From NCBI RefSeq assembly GCF_003173575.1, contig NZ_QGNY01000005.1:62001-126000 (forward strand): DNA of 64,000 nucleotides, written 5' to 3'. Shown piece after piece: positions 6,628-16,046 of the stretch. Made by a program: the position numbers and the translations under genes. The notes beneath the pieces are model-generated. The model made no database searches and had not been told where the DNA came from. It was given only the letters and a program-made list of their open reading frames with translations. How positions within the stretch are numbered: the stretch's first letter is position 1; every line of letters starts with the position of its first letter. This DNA is from Pedobacter paludis. GTDB lineage: Bacteria; Bacteroidota; Bacteroidia; Sphingobacteriales; Sphingobacteriaceae.

Positions 6628-9543
6628 CTAAGTTTTTGGTTTATCTTTTTTTTCTTTTTTCGGCTTTTTAACTTCGGTCTTCAGACTTCCAACCTCGGAC
6701 TCTAAAGCCATTTCCTTTTTCAAAAATTTTCCGGTTAAACTAATTGGATTCTGAATCAAACCTTCGGGTGTACCTTCAAAAAGAATTCTTCCTCCGCCTG
6801 CGCCACCTTCTTCTCCCAAATCGATTACCCAATCGGCAACCTTAACAACATCCAAATTATGTTCGATGACCAAGATGGTATTGCCTTTATCAACCAATTC
6901 CTGCAATACGCCCAACAACACATTAATATCTTCGAAGTGAAGCCCAGTGGTAGGTTCATCTAAAATATAAAAGGTTTTTCCTGTATCCTTTTTCGAAAGT
7001 TCTGTGGCCAGTTTAACACGTTGAGCCTCGCCACCTGATAGAGTTACCGAAGATTGCCCCAAAGTGATGTAACCTAAACCAACATCTTTTAAGGTTTTAA
7101 TTTTACGATATATGATTGGAATATTCTCAAAGAAATCGCAAGCATCCTCTATACTCATATCCAAAACATCACTAATCGATTTTCCACGGAAACGAACTTC
7201 CAAAGTTTCTCGATTGTATCTCTTACCACCACATTCTTCACAACGTACCTGAACATCGGGCAAGAAATTCATCTCAATTACCTTCATTCCACCACCTTGG
7301 CAAGTTTCGCATCTTCCGCCTTTTACATTGAAAGAAAAACGACCGGGTTTGTATCCACGGATTTTCGCCTCTGGCAATTGAACAAAAAGGTTTCTAATAT
7401 CAGAGAAAACGCCAGTGTATGTTGATGGGTTCGATCTCGGTGTTCTTCCAATTGGCGCCTGATCAATCTCGATCACTTTATCAATCTCTTTTAATCCGCT
7501 TATTTTCTCGTATGGTAGTGGTGTTTTTTTCGCTCTAAAGAAATGATGATTTAAAATGGGATACAAAGTTTCGGTAATTAAACTCGATTTTCCAGAACCT
7601 GAAACACCGGTAACAGCAATAAATTTGCCCAATGGAAAATCAACAGAAACTTCTTTTAGGTTATGCCCCGTGGCTTTGAGTATAGATAACTTATGTCCAT
7701 TCCCTTTTCTACGAACCTTCGGGGTTTCGATGCTTTTCTTTCCGTTTAAATAATCTGCTGTTAAGGTATTCGAATTCAGAATATGGCTTGCAGTTCCCTC
7801 GGCAACAATTTGTCCGCCGTGAATACCTGCTCCCGGACCAACATCAATTACCCAGTCGGCCTCTAAAATCATATCCTTATCGTGCTCCACAACCAAAACG
7901 GTATTGCCTAAATCACGAAGATTTTTCAAGGCGTTAATCAATCTTTCGTTATCGCGTTGATGCAAACCAATACTTGGTTCATCAAGAATGTACATTACAT
8001 TCATCAATTGCGAACCAATTTGCGTAGCCAAACGAATCCGCTGTGCCTCGCCACCAGAAAGTGTTCGAGCAGTCCTATCTAAGGTTAAATAAGTTAAACC
8101 AACATCCGTTAAGAAGCCGATCCTGGCATTTATCTCTTTTAAAATTTCTTTTGCAATAATATTCTGGCGATCAGAAAGCCGCTCATCAACATGCTCAAAC
8201 CAGGTATGAAGATTGGTAATATCCATTGAGGCTAAATCGAAAATATTTTTTCCATCAACCTTAAAATGCAGACTTTCCTTTTTCAGCCTGGCACCGTGGC
8301 ATTCGGGACAGGTTTTTAGTTTCCTAAAAGCCTCCATATCATCAACCGCACTTTCCGATCTTTTCTCGTTCTGCTCTTCCAGCATTTTAATGATACCATC
8401 AAAAGTGATGTTGTAATTCTGAACGTTCCATTTATTGTATTCAACCTCAACCTTGATCAAATCCTGAGCGCCATTTAAGATAATATCGATTACCTCATCG
8501 CTTAACTTTTCAATCGGAGTTGATAGAGAGAAACTGTATTTTTTGGCCAGGGCTTTTAACACCTGAAACATCCAGGTATCTCGGTATTCGCCAAGTGGAG
8601 CCAAACCGCCATTTAAGATGCTCAGTTTTGGATTCGGCATTACCGATTCCTTATCGACCACGAAAATATACCCCAAACCATCGCAACGTTCGCAGGCACC
8701 ATAAGGCGAATTGAACGAAAAGCTATTGGGCTGTGGTTCATCGTAAGAAATCCCTGTAGTTGGGCACATTAAAAACTTACTGAAATGCGCAACGTTATTA
8801 TCCTTATCGCTGATTTTGATCACGCCCTTACCCATTTTCATGGCCGTTTGCACGGAATCTAAAAGACGTTTTTTATCCTTACCATCAACAATTAAACGAT
8901 CGATAACTACTTCGATATCATGGATTTTATAACGATCTACCTGCATTTTAGCGGTTATATCCTTAATTTCTCCATCTATACGAACCTTTACATAACCTTG
9001 CTTGCGAATCTGCTCAAACAATTCGCGATAATGCCCTTTTCTACCCTTAACAACAGGTGCAAGAATATTTACCGCCAAACCGTCAAATTTGTTGAAGATA
9101 TTTTGAAGAATCTGATCTTCACTCATCCGCTCCATTTTCTCGCCTGTATTGTACGAATACGCATCAGCAACACGAGCATAAAGCAAACGCATAAAATCGT
9201 AAATTTCGGTAATGGTACCAACTGTAGAGCGTGGGTTTTTGCTGGTGGTTTTTTGCTCAATGGCAATAACCGGACTCAAACCCGAAACCTTATCCACATC
9301 AGGACGCTCCATACCGCCCATAAACTGGCGACTGTACGCACTAAACGTTTCCATATAGCGGCGTTGCCCTTCAGCGTAAATGGTATCGAAAGCTAAAGAA
9401 GATTTCCCGCTACCACTTAAACCCGTTATTACAACCAGTTGGTTTCGCGGAAAACTTACATCAATATTTTTTAAATTATGTACCCTTGCTCCGTAAACTT
9501 CTACTTCTTTCTGCTCGCCAAGGTCGATAGATTTGTTGCTCAT
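6628..9543 (-). CDS. uvrA: UvrA, excinuclease ABC subunit A
   Basis: This 971-residue protein is the damage-recognition ATPase of nucleotide excision repair. It has two ABC modules: the first Walker A is GLSGSGKSSL (41-50) and a second GVSGSGKSSL lies in the C-terminal half, with signature motifs LSGGEAQRIRLA and LSGGEAQRVKLA. Zinc-binding cysteines are visible in CERCDGLG, CPECHGARL and the large CETCQGGG...CEECGGKRY finger. The C-terminus ends in a short Lys-rich tail (about 20 residues) beyond the usual end. It is probably co-transcribed with, or read through to, tatD. Confidence 0.98.
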   Translation of the reverse strand: MSNKSIDLGEQKEVEVYGARVHNLKNIDVSFPRNQLVVITGLSGSGKSSLAFDTIYAEGQRRYMETFSAYSRQFMGGMERPDVDKVSGLSPVIAIEQKTTSKNPRSTVGTITEIYDFMRLLYARVADAYSYNTGEKMERMSEDQILQNIFNKFDGLAVNILAPVVKGRKGHYRELFEQIRKQGYVKVRIDGEIKDITAKMQVDRYKIHDIEVVIDRLIVDGKDKKRLLDSVQTAMKMGKGVIKISDKDNNVAHFSKFLMCPTTGISYDEPQPNSFSFNSPYGACERCDGLGYIFVVDKESVMPNPKLSILNGGLAPLGEYRDTWMFQVLKALAKKYSFSLSTPIEKLSDEVIDIILNGAQDLIKVEVEYNKWNVQNYNITFDGIIKMLEEQNEKRSESAVDDMEAFRKLKTCPECHGARLKKESLHFKVDGKNIFDLASMDITNLHTWFEHVDERLSDRQNIIAKEILKEINARIGFLTDVGLTYLTLDRTARTLSGGEAQRIRLATQIGSQLMNVMYILDEPSIGLHQRDNERLINALKNLRDLGNTVLVVEHDKDMILEADWVIDVGPGAGIHGGQIVAEGTASHILNSNTLTADYLNGKKSIETPKVRRKGNGHKLSILKATGHNLKEVSVDFPLGKFIAVTGVSGSGKSSLITETLYPILNHHFFRAKKTPLPYEKISGLKEIDKVIEIDQAPIGRTPRSNPSTYTGVFSDIRNLFVQLPEAKIRGYKPGRFSFNVKGGRCETCQGGGMKVIEMNFLPDVQVRCEECGGKRYNRETLEVRFRGKSISDVLDMSIEDACDFFENIPIIYRKIKTLKDVGLGYITLGQSSVTLSGGEAQRVKLATELSKKDTGKTFYILDEPTTGLHFEDINVLLGVLQELVDKGNTILVIEHNLDVVKVADWVIDLGEEGGAGGGRILFEGTPEGLIQNPISLTGKFLKKEMALESEVGSLKTEVKKPKKEKKDKPKT

Positions 9544-9654
9544 ATTTTATTGAAAATTGGATGGAATTTTGGCGAAAAACAGGCCCGAATTCCAATCTGC
9601 AAAAATGCTAAAAATTTTATCAAAAAGAAAGTGTAATTCAATCTGTATTAAGGA

Positions 9655-10623
9655 TTAATTGTCATAATGTCGGCTTCTATTTCTAAGGAAACCTGAAGAA
9701 AATCCGAAACGCATATATCCATAATGATCCTGAAAATAGATATTGTAATTATCCTCCCCATAATAGCCAACCGCTGCCATTAAAAACACATTATTCATAA
9801 ATGGAAAGCTGTAATTAAAATTGATTTCCGCATTTAACCTTTTACCAATATTTACAAAATTTTTTGATGGGATTTTATTTACCGCATAAGAAAGCTCTGT
9901 ATTTAAACGCCATGTTTCTTTTTCGGTTTTAACTTTTGGTTTATTTCGTGCGTTTTTTTCAATTTCGTCATATTTCCTCCAGGAGAAATTATACAATACT
10001 CTTGTAAAGCCAAAACCCATATCGAGCGCTGGTTCATATCTAAAAAACTTAAACCATTGCAACCCTACACGGTGGTTAAATGAATAATAACTTTCATCAG
10101 GATGGGTTGGTGTTAAATGGCCAAAGCGGTAAGACGCCGTTAAATAATTGGCGTTGAAGTTTCCGGTTAAAGTATTAATCGATCCATCATCATTTATCGC
10201 ATTCTGATCTTGCCCATTAGAATGATGCGTAAAAGCCAACTCCCCATATTTATAATTTTCTGGATTCGTATTTAACCTTGCATATGCAGCAAAACCCAGC
10301 CTATAGCTTGGTGTGCGTACACCTGCTGAAAATTCATTCCGAACGCGGACCGTAAAATCGGGAATGATGGAAAAAGCAATCGGCGATTTATAAGTGCCCA
10401 ATAACATATAGGTTGTGGTCAATCTTCCATTGATTACATATTTTGATGGGGCACCGATTTCTCCAGCGGGAGCAGTATAAGCCAAATCTGAATTTTCTTT
10501 GTAAAGATTGATGTATTCTTTATTTGCAAATTCTCTTTTTTTAGCGAGAGAATCTGGATTATTTTGCGCAAAAACAGTAAACGAAAGGATTGCAAAAAAT
10601 AGGAATGATAGAAATTTCTTCAT
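9655..10623 (-). CDS. outer-membrane beta-barrel protein with OMPLA-like HxSNG motif
   Basis: The 322-residue protein has a clear signal peptide (MKKFLSFLFF...FAQ) and alternating, aromatic-rich strands typical of a beta-barrel, ending RSRHYDN. The segment FTHHSNGQDQ, about residue 130, reproduces the H-x-S-N-G catalytic motif of outer-membrane phospholipase A (PldA: His142, Ser144), followed by Asn-containing strands that could supply the third residue. The rest is too diverged for me to align. I call it an OMPLA-like barrel; another Bacteroidota barrel family with a chance HxSNG is possible. It is preceded on the same strand by uvrA's promoter side only, and is likely monocistronic. Confidence 0.6.
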   Translation of the reverse strand: MKKFLSFLFFAILSFTVFAQNNPDSLAKKREFANKEYINLYKENSDLAYTAPAGEIGAPSKYVINGRLTTTYMLLGTYKSPIAFSIIPDFTVRVRNEFSAGVRTPSYRLGFAAYARLNTNPENYKYGELAFTHHSNGQDQNAINDDGSINTLTGNFNANYLTASYRFGHLTPTHPDESYYSFNHRVGLQWFKFFRYEPALDMGFGFTRVLYNFSWRKYDEIEKNARNKPKVKTEKETWRLNTELSYAVNKIPSKNFVNIGKRLNAEINFNYSFPFMNNVFLMAAVGYYGEDNYNIYFQDHYGYMRFGFSSGFLRNRSRHYDN

Positions 10624-10734
10624 GCTAACATTAACGTTGATTGGCTGATAACGGTTTTATGTTTTTGGAGAAAATTTAGAGTCGTGATTTTGTGCTTAAA
10701 CATTTCTATATTTATCATAAGCAAACCATCCATC

Positions 10735-11406
10735 ATGATTAACAAACTCAAAAATCTAGGCAGGCTAAACATCACAGTGCTTTTAATTGCAATGTCCTTA
10801 TTTTGTCTATTTATATCGATCGCCCGATACTTTATTACCGACACTAAAGTTTTCTTATTCTTAAACTGGAATTTGTTTTTGGCTTTCATACCATGGGTGA
10901 TCAGCTCTTTTATGGTATTAAATAATTTAAACAAGAAATTTTCTTTGATTATCTTAATAATATCTTGGATTTTATTTTTCCCGAATTCCCCATACATTCT
11001 TACCGATTTATTTCATTTAAGATTACACGGTTCGGTCCCAATTTGGTTTGATCTTATCCAGATTCTATCATTTGCCTGGACAGGATTAGTTTATGGCTTT
11101 ATTAGTTTGATGGATATTGAGAAGCTTTTATCTAGCCGTTTAAATAAAAAATGGGTTAATTCCCTAGTTGTTTCATTTTTATTTTTATCAAGTTTTGGAA
11201 TTTATTTAGGAAGATATTTAAGATGGAACAGCTGGGATATTATCAGCAATCCGCTCGGATTGGCCGGCGATATTTTTGATCGATTCGTAAATCCATCAAG
11301 CCACCCAAGAACCTGGGGAATGACGCTATTGATGGGCGTTTTACTTAACATGATGTACTTTTCGATAAAGTTTATTAAACCAAGTATAGAAACGAAAGAA
11401 ATTTAA
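10735..11406 (+). CDS. DUF1361 family integral membrane protein
   Basis: From the ATG at 10735 the protein has 223 residues and about six to seven predicted membrane segments. The conserved PNSPYILTDLFHL segment and the later W-x-DL and GRYLRWNSWD segments are characteristic of DUF1361, a family of unknown function. An in-frame GTG at 10684 would add 17 residues, but the ATG directly precedes the first cytoplasmic Lys-rich turn and the first membrane helix. The OMPLA-like gene is divergent, 111 bp away. Confidence 0.8.
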   Translation: MINKLKNLGRLNITVLLIAMSLFCLFISIARYFITDTKVFLFLNWNLFLAFIPWVISSFMVLNNLNKKFSLIILIISWILFFPNSPYILTDLFHLRLHGSVPIWFDLIQILSFAWTGLVYGFISLMDIEKLLSSRLNKKWVNSLVVSFLFLSSFGIYLGRYLRWNSWDIISNPLGLAGDIFDRFVNPSSHPRTWGMTLLMGVLLNMMYFSIKFIKPSIETKEI

Positions 11407-11586
11407 TTTGAGTTTAGATTGAGGATCTTGGCTCAGTTTATATTTTTTCACAGCGCTTTGCCTTTGTAGGTATTTGTTATAGATTTGCATTGCTCTTCAT
11501 TGATGTAGCATCCTAAAAATCTCTAGCCATCACATTCCATTTTCAGTACACCACTATTTTAAGTTAAACAACAAAAAATTAAAATT

Positions 11587-12024
11587 ATGGCAACAGTTAA
11601 TCCTTACCTAACCTTTCAAGGTAATTGCGAAGAGGCATTTACATTCTACAAATCTGTTTTTGGCGGAGAGTATCTTTACATTGGAAAATTTAAAGATATG
11701 CCCCCTGCAGAAAACTGCGCCCCTATTTCAGCAGAAGAAGGCGAAAAAATTATGCATGTGTCCCTTCCAATAAGCAAAGAAACTATACTTATGGGAAGCG
11801 ATAGTTCAGAAGCTTTCGGTCATAGCACGGTTATCGGTAATAATTTTTCAATCTCGATTAATACTGATAGTGCTGAAGAGGCAGATAAACTTTTTAATGG
11901 CTTATCAGCGGGCGGAACTGTAAGCATGCCAATGGACAATACTTTTTGGGGTGCTTATTTTGGAATGTTCACCGATAAATTTGGCATTAACTGGATGATC
12001 AATTTTGACGAGGCACATAAATAA
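11587..12024 (+). CDS. PhnB-like VOC superfamily protein
   Basis: This 145-residue protein carries the typical PhnB/DUF1338-like opening YLTFQGNCEEAFTFYKSVFGG and the closing GAYFGMFTDKFGINWMINF, marking a single glyoxalase/bleomycin-resistance (VOC) fold. Such proteins are cytosolic dimers; most have no assigned substrate. An AT-rich leader precedes it and a convergent terminator (12068-12119) follows. Confidence 0.88.
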   Translation: MATVNPYLTFQGNCEEAFTFYKSVFGGEYLYIGKFKDMPPAENCAPISAEEGEKIMHVSLPISKETILMGSDSSEAFGHSTVIGNNFSISINTDSAEEADKLFNGLSAGGTVSMPMDNTFWGAYFGMFTDKFGINWMINFDEAHK

Positions 12025-12067
12025 CTTCTAACAGAATTGATTAAGTTAAAATTTCAAAATTTAATTT

Positions 12068-12119
12068 ATAAATAGGCAAGGCAGGGGCACTATTAAGGCT
12101 TTGGTTTTGCCTATTTTTA
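12068..12119. terminator. bidirectional terminator between convergent genes
   Basis: AAATAGGCAA at 12070-12079 pairs with TTGCCTATTT at 12107-12116, a perfect 10-bp stem with a 27-nt loop, flanked by T-rich sequence on both strands. It lies between the stop codons of the VOC gene (+) and the reductase gene (-). Confidence 0.75.
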
Positions 12120-12120
12120 A

Positions 12121-13164
12121 TTACCATTCTATCGTCGTACCATTCTCTGTTGGATGGCCTGTACAAACTAAAATCCTACCCCTTTCAATTTCATCATCGG
12201 TTAGCACCTCATTGTAATCCATTCGAACGCCACCTTTTGTACAATTGGCTACGCATGTACTGCAAACACCTCCACGGCAACTATACGGAAGTTTAATTTT
12301 ATGCTCAAGTGCAACATCTAAAATTCTTTTAGGCCACGGGATTTCTAGATTATGAATTTCTCCCTTAAAATTTAACACAACAGAATAGGTGTTTTTATCC
12401 ACTACTTTTTCAGAACTGTCATCTTCATCAACCTCATCTTCTGGCAAAACAAAGGTTTCTCTTTTAATCTGCTTCATATCAAAGCCCATACCGAGCAGGG
12501 TAATCCTGCAAAGATCCATATAAATGATTGGCCCGCAGGTATAGAAAAGAGCATCCTTACGATCAAATCTCAAATGTTCCTTTAATAGTTTTTCTATATA
12601 AAACTTATTCAGCCTTGCCGTTATTAAGTTTTTACTATTGCTAAAAACCCAAACAATTTTTAGGCGACCGGGATATTGTGTTTGCCACTCAATCAGTTCA
12701 TCATAAAATAAAGCATCTTCTTTTGAGCGGTTACTATATATTAATGTAATCAACGAGTTTTTTTCACGAACTAAGGCCGTTTTCATTATCGAAAACAGAG
12801 GTGTTATCCCTACTCCGGCAGCAAAAAGGAATAGATCTCTTTCCAGGTTTTCATCAGGAAGATAACTGAACAATCCTTGCGGTTCTTGCGCAAGAAGCAC
12901 ATCCCCTGCTGCAGTTTTATGATGAAGAAATCTAGAAATTTCGCCATTTTCTAAACGCTTAACAGTTATTGCCAAAGGTTCATCAACATCGGGCGAACTA
13001 TTAAAAGAATAGGATCTTCTTATTTCTTTGTGCTTGCCTTCAAAAACCAACGAAACAAATTGACCAGCCAAATATTTTGGATAAGGCACTCCAATTTCTT
13101 TAAATTGAAGAGTGATGTTATCCCCTGGCTGATTAATTATTTTATCGATTCGCAATTTGAACAT
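12121..13164 (-). CDS. PaaE-like ferredoxin reductase (FAD / NAD(P)H / 2Fe-2S)
   Basis: The 347-residue protein has the three-domain order of class IA oxygenase reductases such as PaaE: an FAD-binding barrel with RRSYSFNSSP (about 50-60), an NAD(P)-binding domain with AAGVGITPLFS, and a C-terminal plant-type 2Fe-2S ferredoxin domain with CRGGVCSTC plus a final Cys in ILVCTGHP. It should pass electrons from NAD(P)H to an oxygenase or desaturase partner. No paa or other ring-hydroxylase genes are nearby, so the partner is unknown. A low-complexity acidic linker (EDEVDEDDSSE) joins the reductase and ferredoxin domains. Confidence 0.9.
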   Translation of the reverse strand: MFKLRIDKIINQPGDNITLQFKEIGVPYPKYLAGQFVSLVFEGKHKEIRRSYSFNSSPDVDEPLAITVKRLENGEISRFLHHKTAAGDVLLAQEPQGLFSYLPDENLERDLFLFAAGVGITPLFSIMKTALVREKNSLITLIYSNRSKEDALFYDELIEWQTQYPGRLKIVWVFSNSKNLITARLNKFYIEKLLKEHLRFDRKDALFYTCGPIIYMDLCRITLLGMGFDMKQIKRETFVLPEDEVDEDDSSEKVVDKNTYSVVLNFKGEIHNLEIPWPKRILDVALEHKIKLPYSCRGGVCSTCVANCTKGGVRMDYNEVLTDDEIERGRILVCTGHPTENGTTIEW

Positions 13165-13307
13165 ATTGCAAAGAAAGGGAAAAAAGTCCGAAGAGAGTAG
13201 TGAGAAGTCCGAATTCGAAAGTACGCAGTATGCATAATATAAAGTAAAATCCGTGAGTCAGTGGCCAACCCTTACATCTGTAAAATCTTATCAACTGTGT
13301 AATCATC

Positions 13308-13339
13308 AAAAAAAAAGCGTTCCGATTATCTCGGAACGC
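13308..13339 (-). terminator. rho-independent terminator of the lytic transglycosylase gene
   Basis: GCGTTCCGA (13317-13325) and TCGGAACGC (13331-13339) form a perfect 9-bp stem with a 5-nt loop; on the minus strand it is followed by nine T's. Confidence 0.93.
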
Positions 13340-13368
13340 CTTACCAAATGCTTGTCTTTATTTAATTA

Positions 13369-14139
13369 TTATTCAGCGTTATACGCCAATAATTGTTTCG
13401 GTTTATTATAACCGTAACGTACAGGGTGCTCCATAATCTGTTTCATGGAAATTAACTTATAAACGTAGCCACCAGTTTCGCGGTTCAGCTTCATTTTATA
13501 ATAATTATCCTGATTTTGATTATTGATTTGCTTGCGAAGGCGCCCATCGCCAACATTATATGCCGCAGCAACCAATGTCCAGCTTTCTAAGCCCTTATAC
13601 ATTTCTTTAATGTACTTGCAAGCTGCGATAGTAGATTTACGCAAATTGTAGCGTTCATCTGTTCCGCCGTTTACTTTTAATCCATACATACGAGCTGTAC
13701 CCGGCATAAATTGCCAAATTCCGGCTGCGCCTTTTGGAGAAACTCCGCCCTGCATACCCGATTCTACTAATGCAACGTATTTAAAATCGTTTGGAATACC
13801 ATAAGCGGCCAAAATAGGTTCGATAATCGGAAACCACTCTGCTGCTCTTCTATGTAAACGATGTGTTTGCAGGTTATCATAAGAATGTGCTGCAAGGATT
13901 TTTTTCATTTTGCGTTCTACTCTTTTATCGCCCAATGGCAGAGTTTCTTTTGCAAAATTTAACTGAGCCATTAAAGAAACAGGTTCTTCAATTCGGGTTT
14001 CAGTTGGGGGTATTGTAGTGCTTAATTTTTCTTCTTTTAAAAGACTTTTTTGTGCTAAGGGCATTTGGTAAGCGAACACTTTTGCCATCATAAATAATGC
14101 TGCCATTACTACAAATGGTACTATGTGTTTCTTTAACAT
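13369..14139 (-). CDS. lytic transglycosylase (SLT domain), exported
   Basis: From the ATG at 14139 the protein has 256 residues, with a signal-anchor or signal peptide (LKKHIVPFVVMAALFMMAKVFA). The SLT goose-type lysozyme fold is shown by ALVESG (catalytic Glu), GVSPKGAAGIWQFMPGTARMYGL and LVAAAYNVGDGR. The enzyme should cleave the MurNAc-GlcNAc bond in peptidoglycan to form 1,6-anhydroMurNAc. An upstream in-frame ATG at 14181 is less likely, since this start has the signal peptide immediately after it and a rare aggagg sequence just ahead. No LysM repeats are present, unlike MltD. Confidence 0.92.
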   Translation of the reverse strand: MLKKHIVPFVVMAALFMMAKVFAYQMPLAQKSLLKEEKLSTTIPPTETRIEEPVSLMAQLNFAKETLPLGDKRVERKMKKILAAHSYDNLQTHRLHRRAAEWFPIIEPILAAYGIPNDFKYVALVESGMQGGVSPKGAAGIWQFMPGTARMYGLKVNGGTDERYNLRKSTIAACKYIKEMYKGLESWTLVAAAYNVGDGRLRKQINNQNQDNYYKMKLNRETGGYVYKLISMKQIMEHPVRYGYNKPKQLLAYNAE

Positions 14140-14404
14140 CTTCCTCCTTTTTTTGGTGAACTTATATAAAAACGTCGGCAAAGCTAAAAAATAATAACCA
14201 CATTATCAAATAGTTACAAATTTAACCCCAAAAATCGGGCTCTAAAGTGCTTTAAACGTGGATTTTAAATTTTGATTTCTGCGTCAATTTTTCTATTTTA
14301 GAGGCTATTTTTTGATCAAATTTTTACGCTCTATAAAATTGTATTGTTCATCAATTTTGCCTAAATTTGCAACCCGCATTTTAGGATGTGGTTAAAAGCG
14401 TATC

Positions 14405-15943
14405 ATGATAAATAAAAACAATAGGAACAGTCGGGATGACAAGTCCAAACCGGGCAGCCGGAAAACGGAAGGCAGAAGTAATGCTGCTGGGTCTGATAGA
14501 AAAAGATCAGACGATAGAGACAGTAAATTCAAAAAATCATCCGACTCGAAAGAGGGCTTCAGACCTAGAAGCTCAGATAATAAAGATTTCAAATCTAAAT
14601 CTTTCGGAGATAGAAAAGACTCCAGACCAAGAACAGGCGGACGCGACTTTAAATCGAAAGATGAGGAACCGAAAGGATTTAAGTTCGGAGATCGTGAATT
14701 CAAATCAAGAGATTCAAACTCAAAATCAGAAGAACGCAGTTATAAGCCAAGAGAAGGTGGATCTAGAGATTACAAACCTAGAACTGGCGACAGAGATTTC
14801 AAATCTAGAGATGCTAAAGGTGGCGACCGTGATTTTAAACCAAGAACAGTAGATAGAGATTTTAAATCAAGAGAAGGCGGATCTAGAGATTACAAACCAA
14901 GAACAGGAGATAGAGATTTTAAACCGAGAGAAGGTGGAGCAAGAGATTATAAGCCAAGAACAGGCGAACGCGATTTTAAATCTAAGGATGGAGATTCGAG
15001 AAATTTTAAACCGAGAGAAGGTGGCTACAAAGACTTCAAATCAAGAGGTGGCAAATCAGACGACTTTAAGCCAAGCGCTGGAAGTTCAAGAGATGTAAAA
15101 CCAAGAGAAGGCGCAGATAGCAGACCATTTAGAAGTCGTGAAGAAAGCCAGCCAAGAGATACAGAGTTCAATCGTCCGGAGAGAACCGTAATTACTCAAG
15201 GCCGTAGAAACACAAACGAAGACAAAGGCTTAATCCGCCTAAACAGATATATTTCTAACGCAGGAATTTGTTCTCGCCGTAAGGCCGATGAACTTATTGC
15301 CGCAGGTATTATTACCGTAAATGGCGAAGCCATTACGGAATTAGGGCACAAGGTTGATCCATCGAAAGACCTAGTTCGTTATAACGGCGAATTACTTAAA
15401 CGCGAGAAAAAAGTTTACGTTTTATTAAACAAACCAAAAGATTACATCACCACAACTGATGATCCACAGGAACGCCGTACGGTTATGCAATTGGTTGATA
15501 AAGCTAGCCGTGAACGCATTTACCCGGTTGGTCGTTTGGATCGCAATACTACAGGCTTATTATTGATGACCAATGATGGTGATTTAGCCGATAAATTATC
15601 GCATCCAAAAAATGGAATTACCAAAATTTACAATATCGAATTAGACAAATCTTTATCACAAGGCGATTTAAATAAAATTGCTTTTGGTTTGGAACTGGAA
15701 GATGGACTGATCAAACCTGATAACATTTCTTATGTTGCTGGCGGAACGAAAAAAGAAATCGGTATTCAGATCCATAGCGGTAAAAACAGAATTGTTCGCC
15801 GTATTTTCGAACACTTAGGTTATACAGTAGAAAAACTTGACCGTGTAGTTTATGGCAATTTAACTAAAAAGGATTTACCAAGAGGAAGATGGCGATACCT
15901 TGAAGAGCATGAGCTTGTTCAAATTAAACATCTAATTAAATAG
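14405..15943 (+). CDS. RluB/RsuA-family pseudouridine synthase with long repetitive N-terminal tail
   Basis: The last 240 residues of this 512-residue protein are a standard RluB/RsuA enzyme: an S4 RNA-binding domain (IRLNRYISNAGICSRRKADELI...) at about 274-330, then the synthase domain with the catalytic Asp in PVGRLDRNTTGLLL. It isomerises uridine to pseudouridine in rRNA, by homology the 23S rRNA. The first 265 residues are low-complexity and basic, built of degenerate units such as RDFKSREGG and RDYKPRTGD; this type of tail occurs in Bacteroidota RNA-binding proteins and probably binds RNA without fixed structure. A terminator follows immediately. Confidence 0.92.
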   Translation: MINKNNRNSRDDKSKPGSRKTEGRSNAAGSDRKRSDDRDSKFKKSSDSKEGFRPRSSDNKDFKSKSFGDRKDSRPRTGGRDFKSKDEEPKGFKFGDREFKSRDSNSKSEERSYKPREGGSRDYKPRTGDRDFKSRDAKGGDRDFKPRTVDRDFKSREGGSRDYKPRTGDRDFKPREGGARDYKPRTGERDFKSKDGDSRNFKPREGGYKDFKSRGGKSDDFKPSAGSSRDVKPREGADSRPFRSREESQPRDTEFNRPERTVITQGRRNTNEDKGLIRLNRYISNAGICSRRKADELIAAGIITVNGEAITELGHKVDPSKDLVRYNGELLKREKKVYVLLNKPKDYITTTDDPQERRTVMQLVDKASRERIYPVGRLDRNTTGLLLMTNDGDLADKLSHPKNGITKIYNIELDKSLSQGDLNKIAFGLELEDGLIKPDNISYVAGGTKKEIGIQIHSGKNRIVRRIFEHLGYTVEKLDRVVYGNLTKKDLPRGRWRYLEEHELVQIKHLIK

Positions 15944-15944
15944 A

Positions 15945-15976
15945 AAAAAGGGCCAATCGTTTGATTAGCCCTTTTT
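15945..15976 (+). terminator. terminator of the pseudouridine synthase gene
   Basis: GGGCCAATC (15950-15958) pairs with GATTAGCCC (15963-15971), nine bases with one mismatch and a 4-nt loop, followed by five T's, directly after the stop codon. Confidence 0.85.
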
Positions 15977-15997
15977 GCATTTAAAAATCTTACACAA

Positions 15998-16030
15998 TTA
16001 AAAAAAGGGAGGGTCTACAATCCCCCCCTT
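15998..16030 (-). terminator. terminator of the susC-susD operon
   Basis: On the minus strand AGGGGGGG is followed after an 8-nt loop by CCCTCCCT and a run of six T's. It sits 17 bp beyond the SusD-like stop codon. Confidence 0.8.
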
Positions 16031-16046
16031 CAAAATTAACTACCCA

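Noticed and set aside
8920..9396. 158-codon plus-strand frame
   Set aside because: It lies wholly inside uvrA on the opposite strand and has no recognisable domain; a shadow of a conserved gene.
10620..10997. 125-codon minus-strand frame
   Set aside because: Antisense to the DUF1361 gene and very rich in Lys and Ile with no pattern of a real protein.
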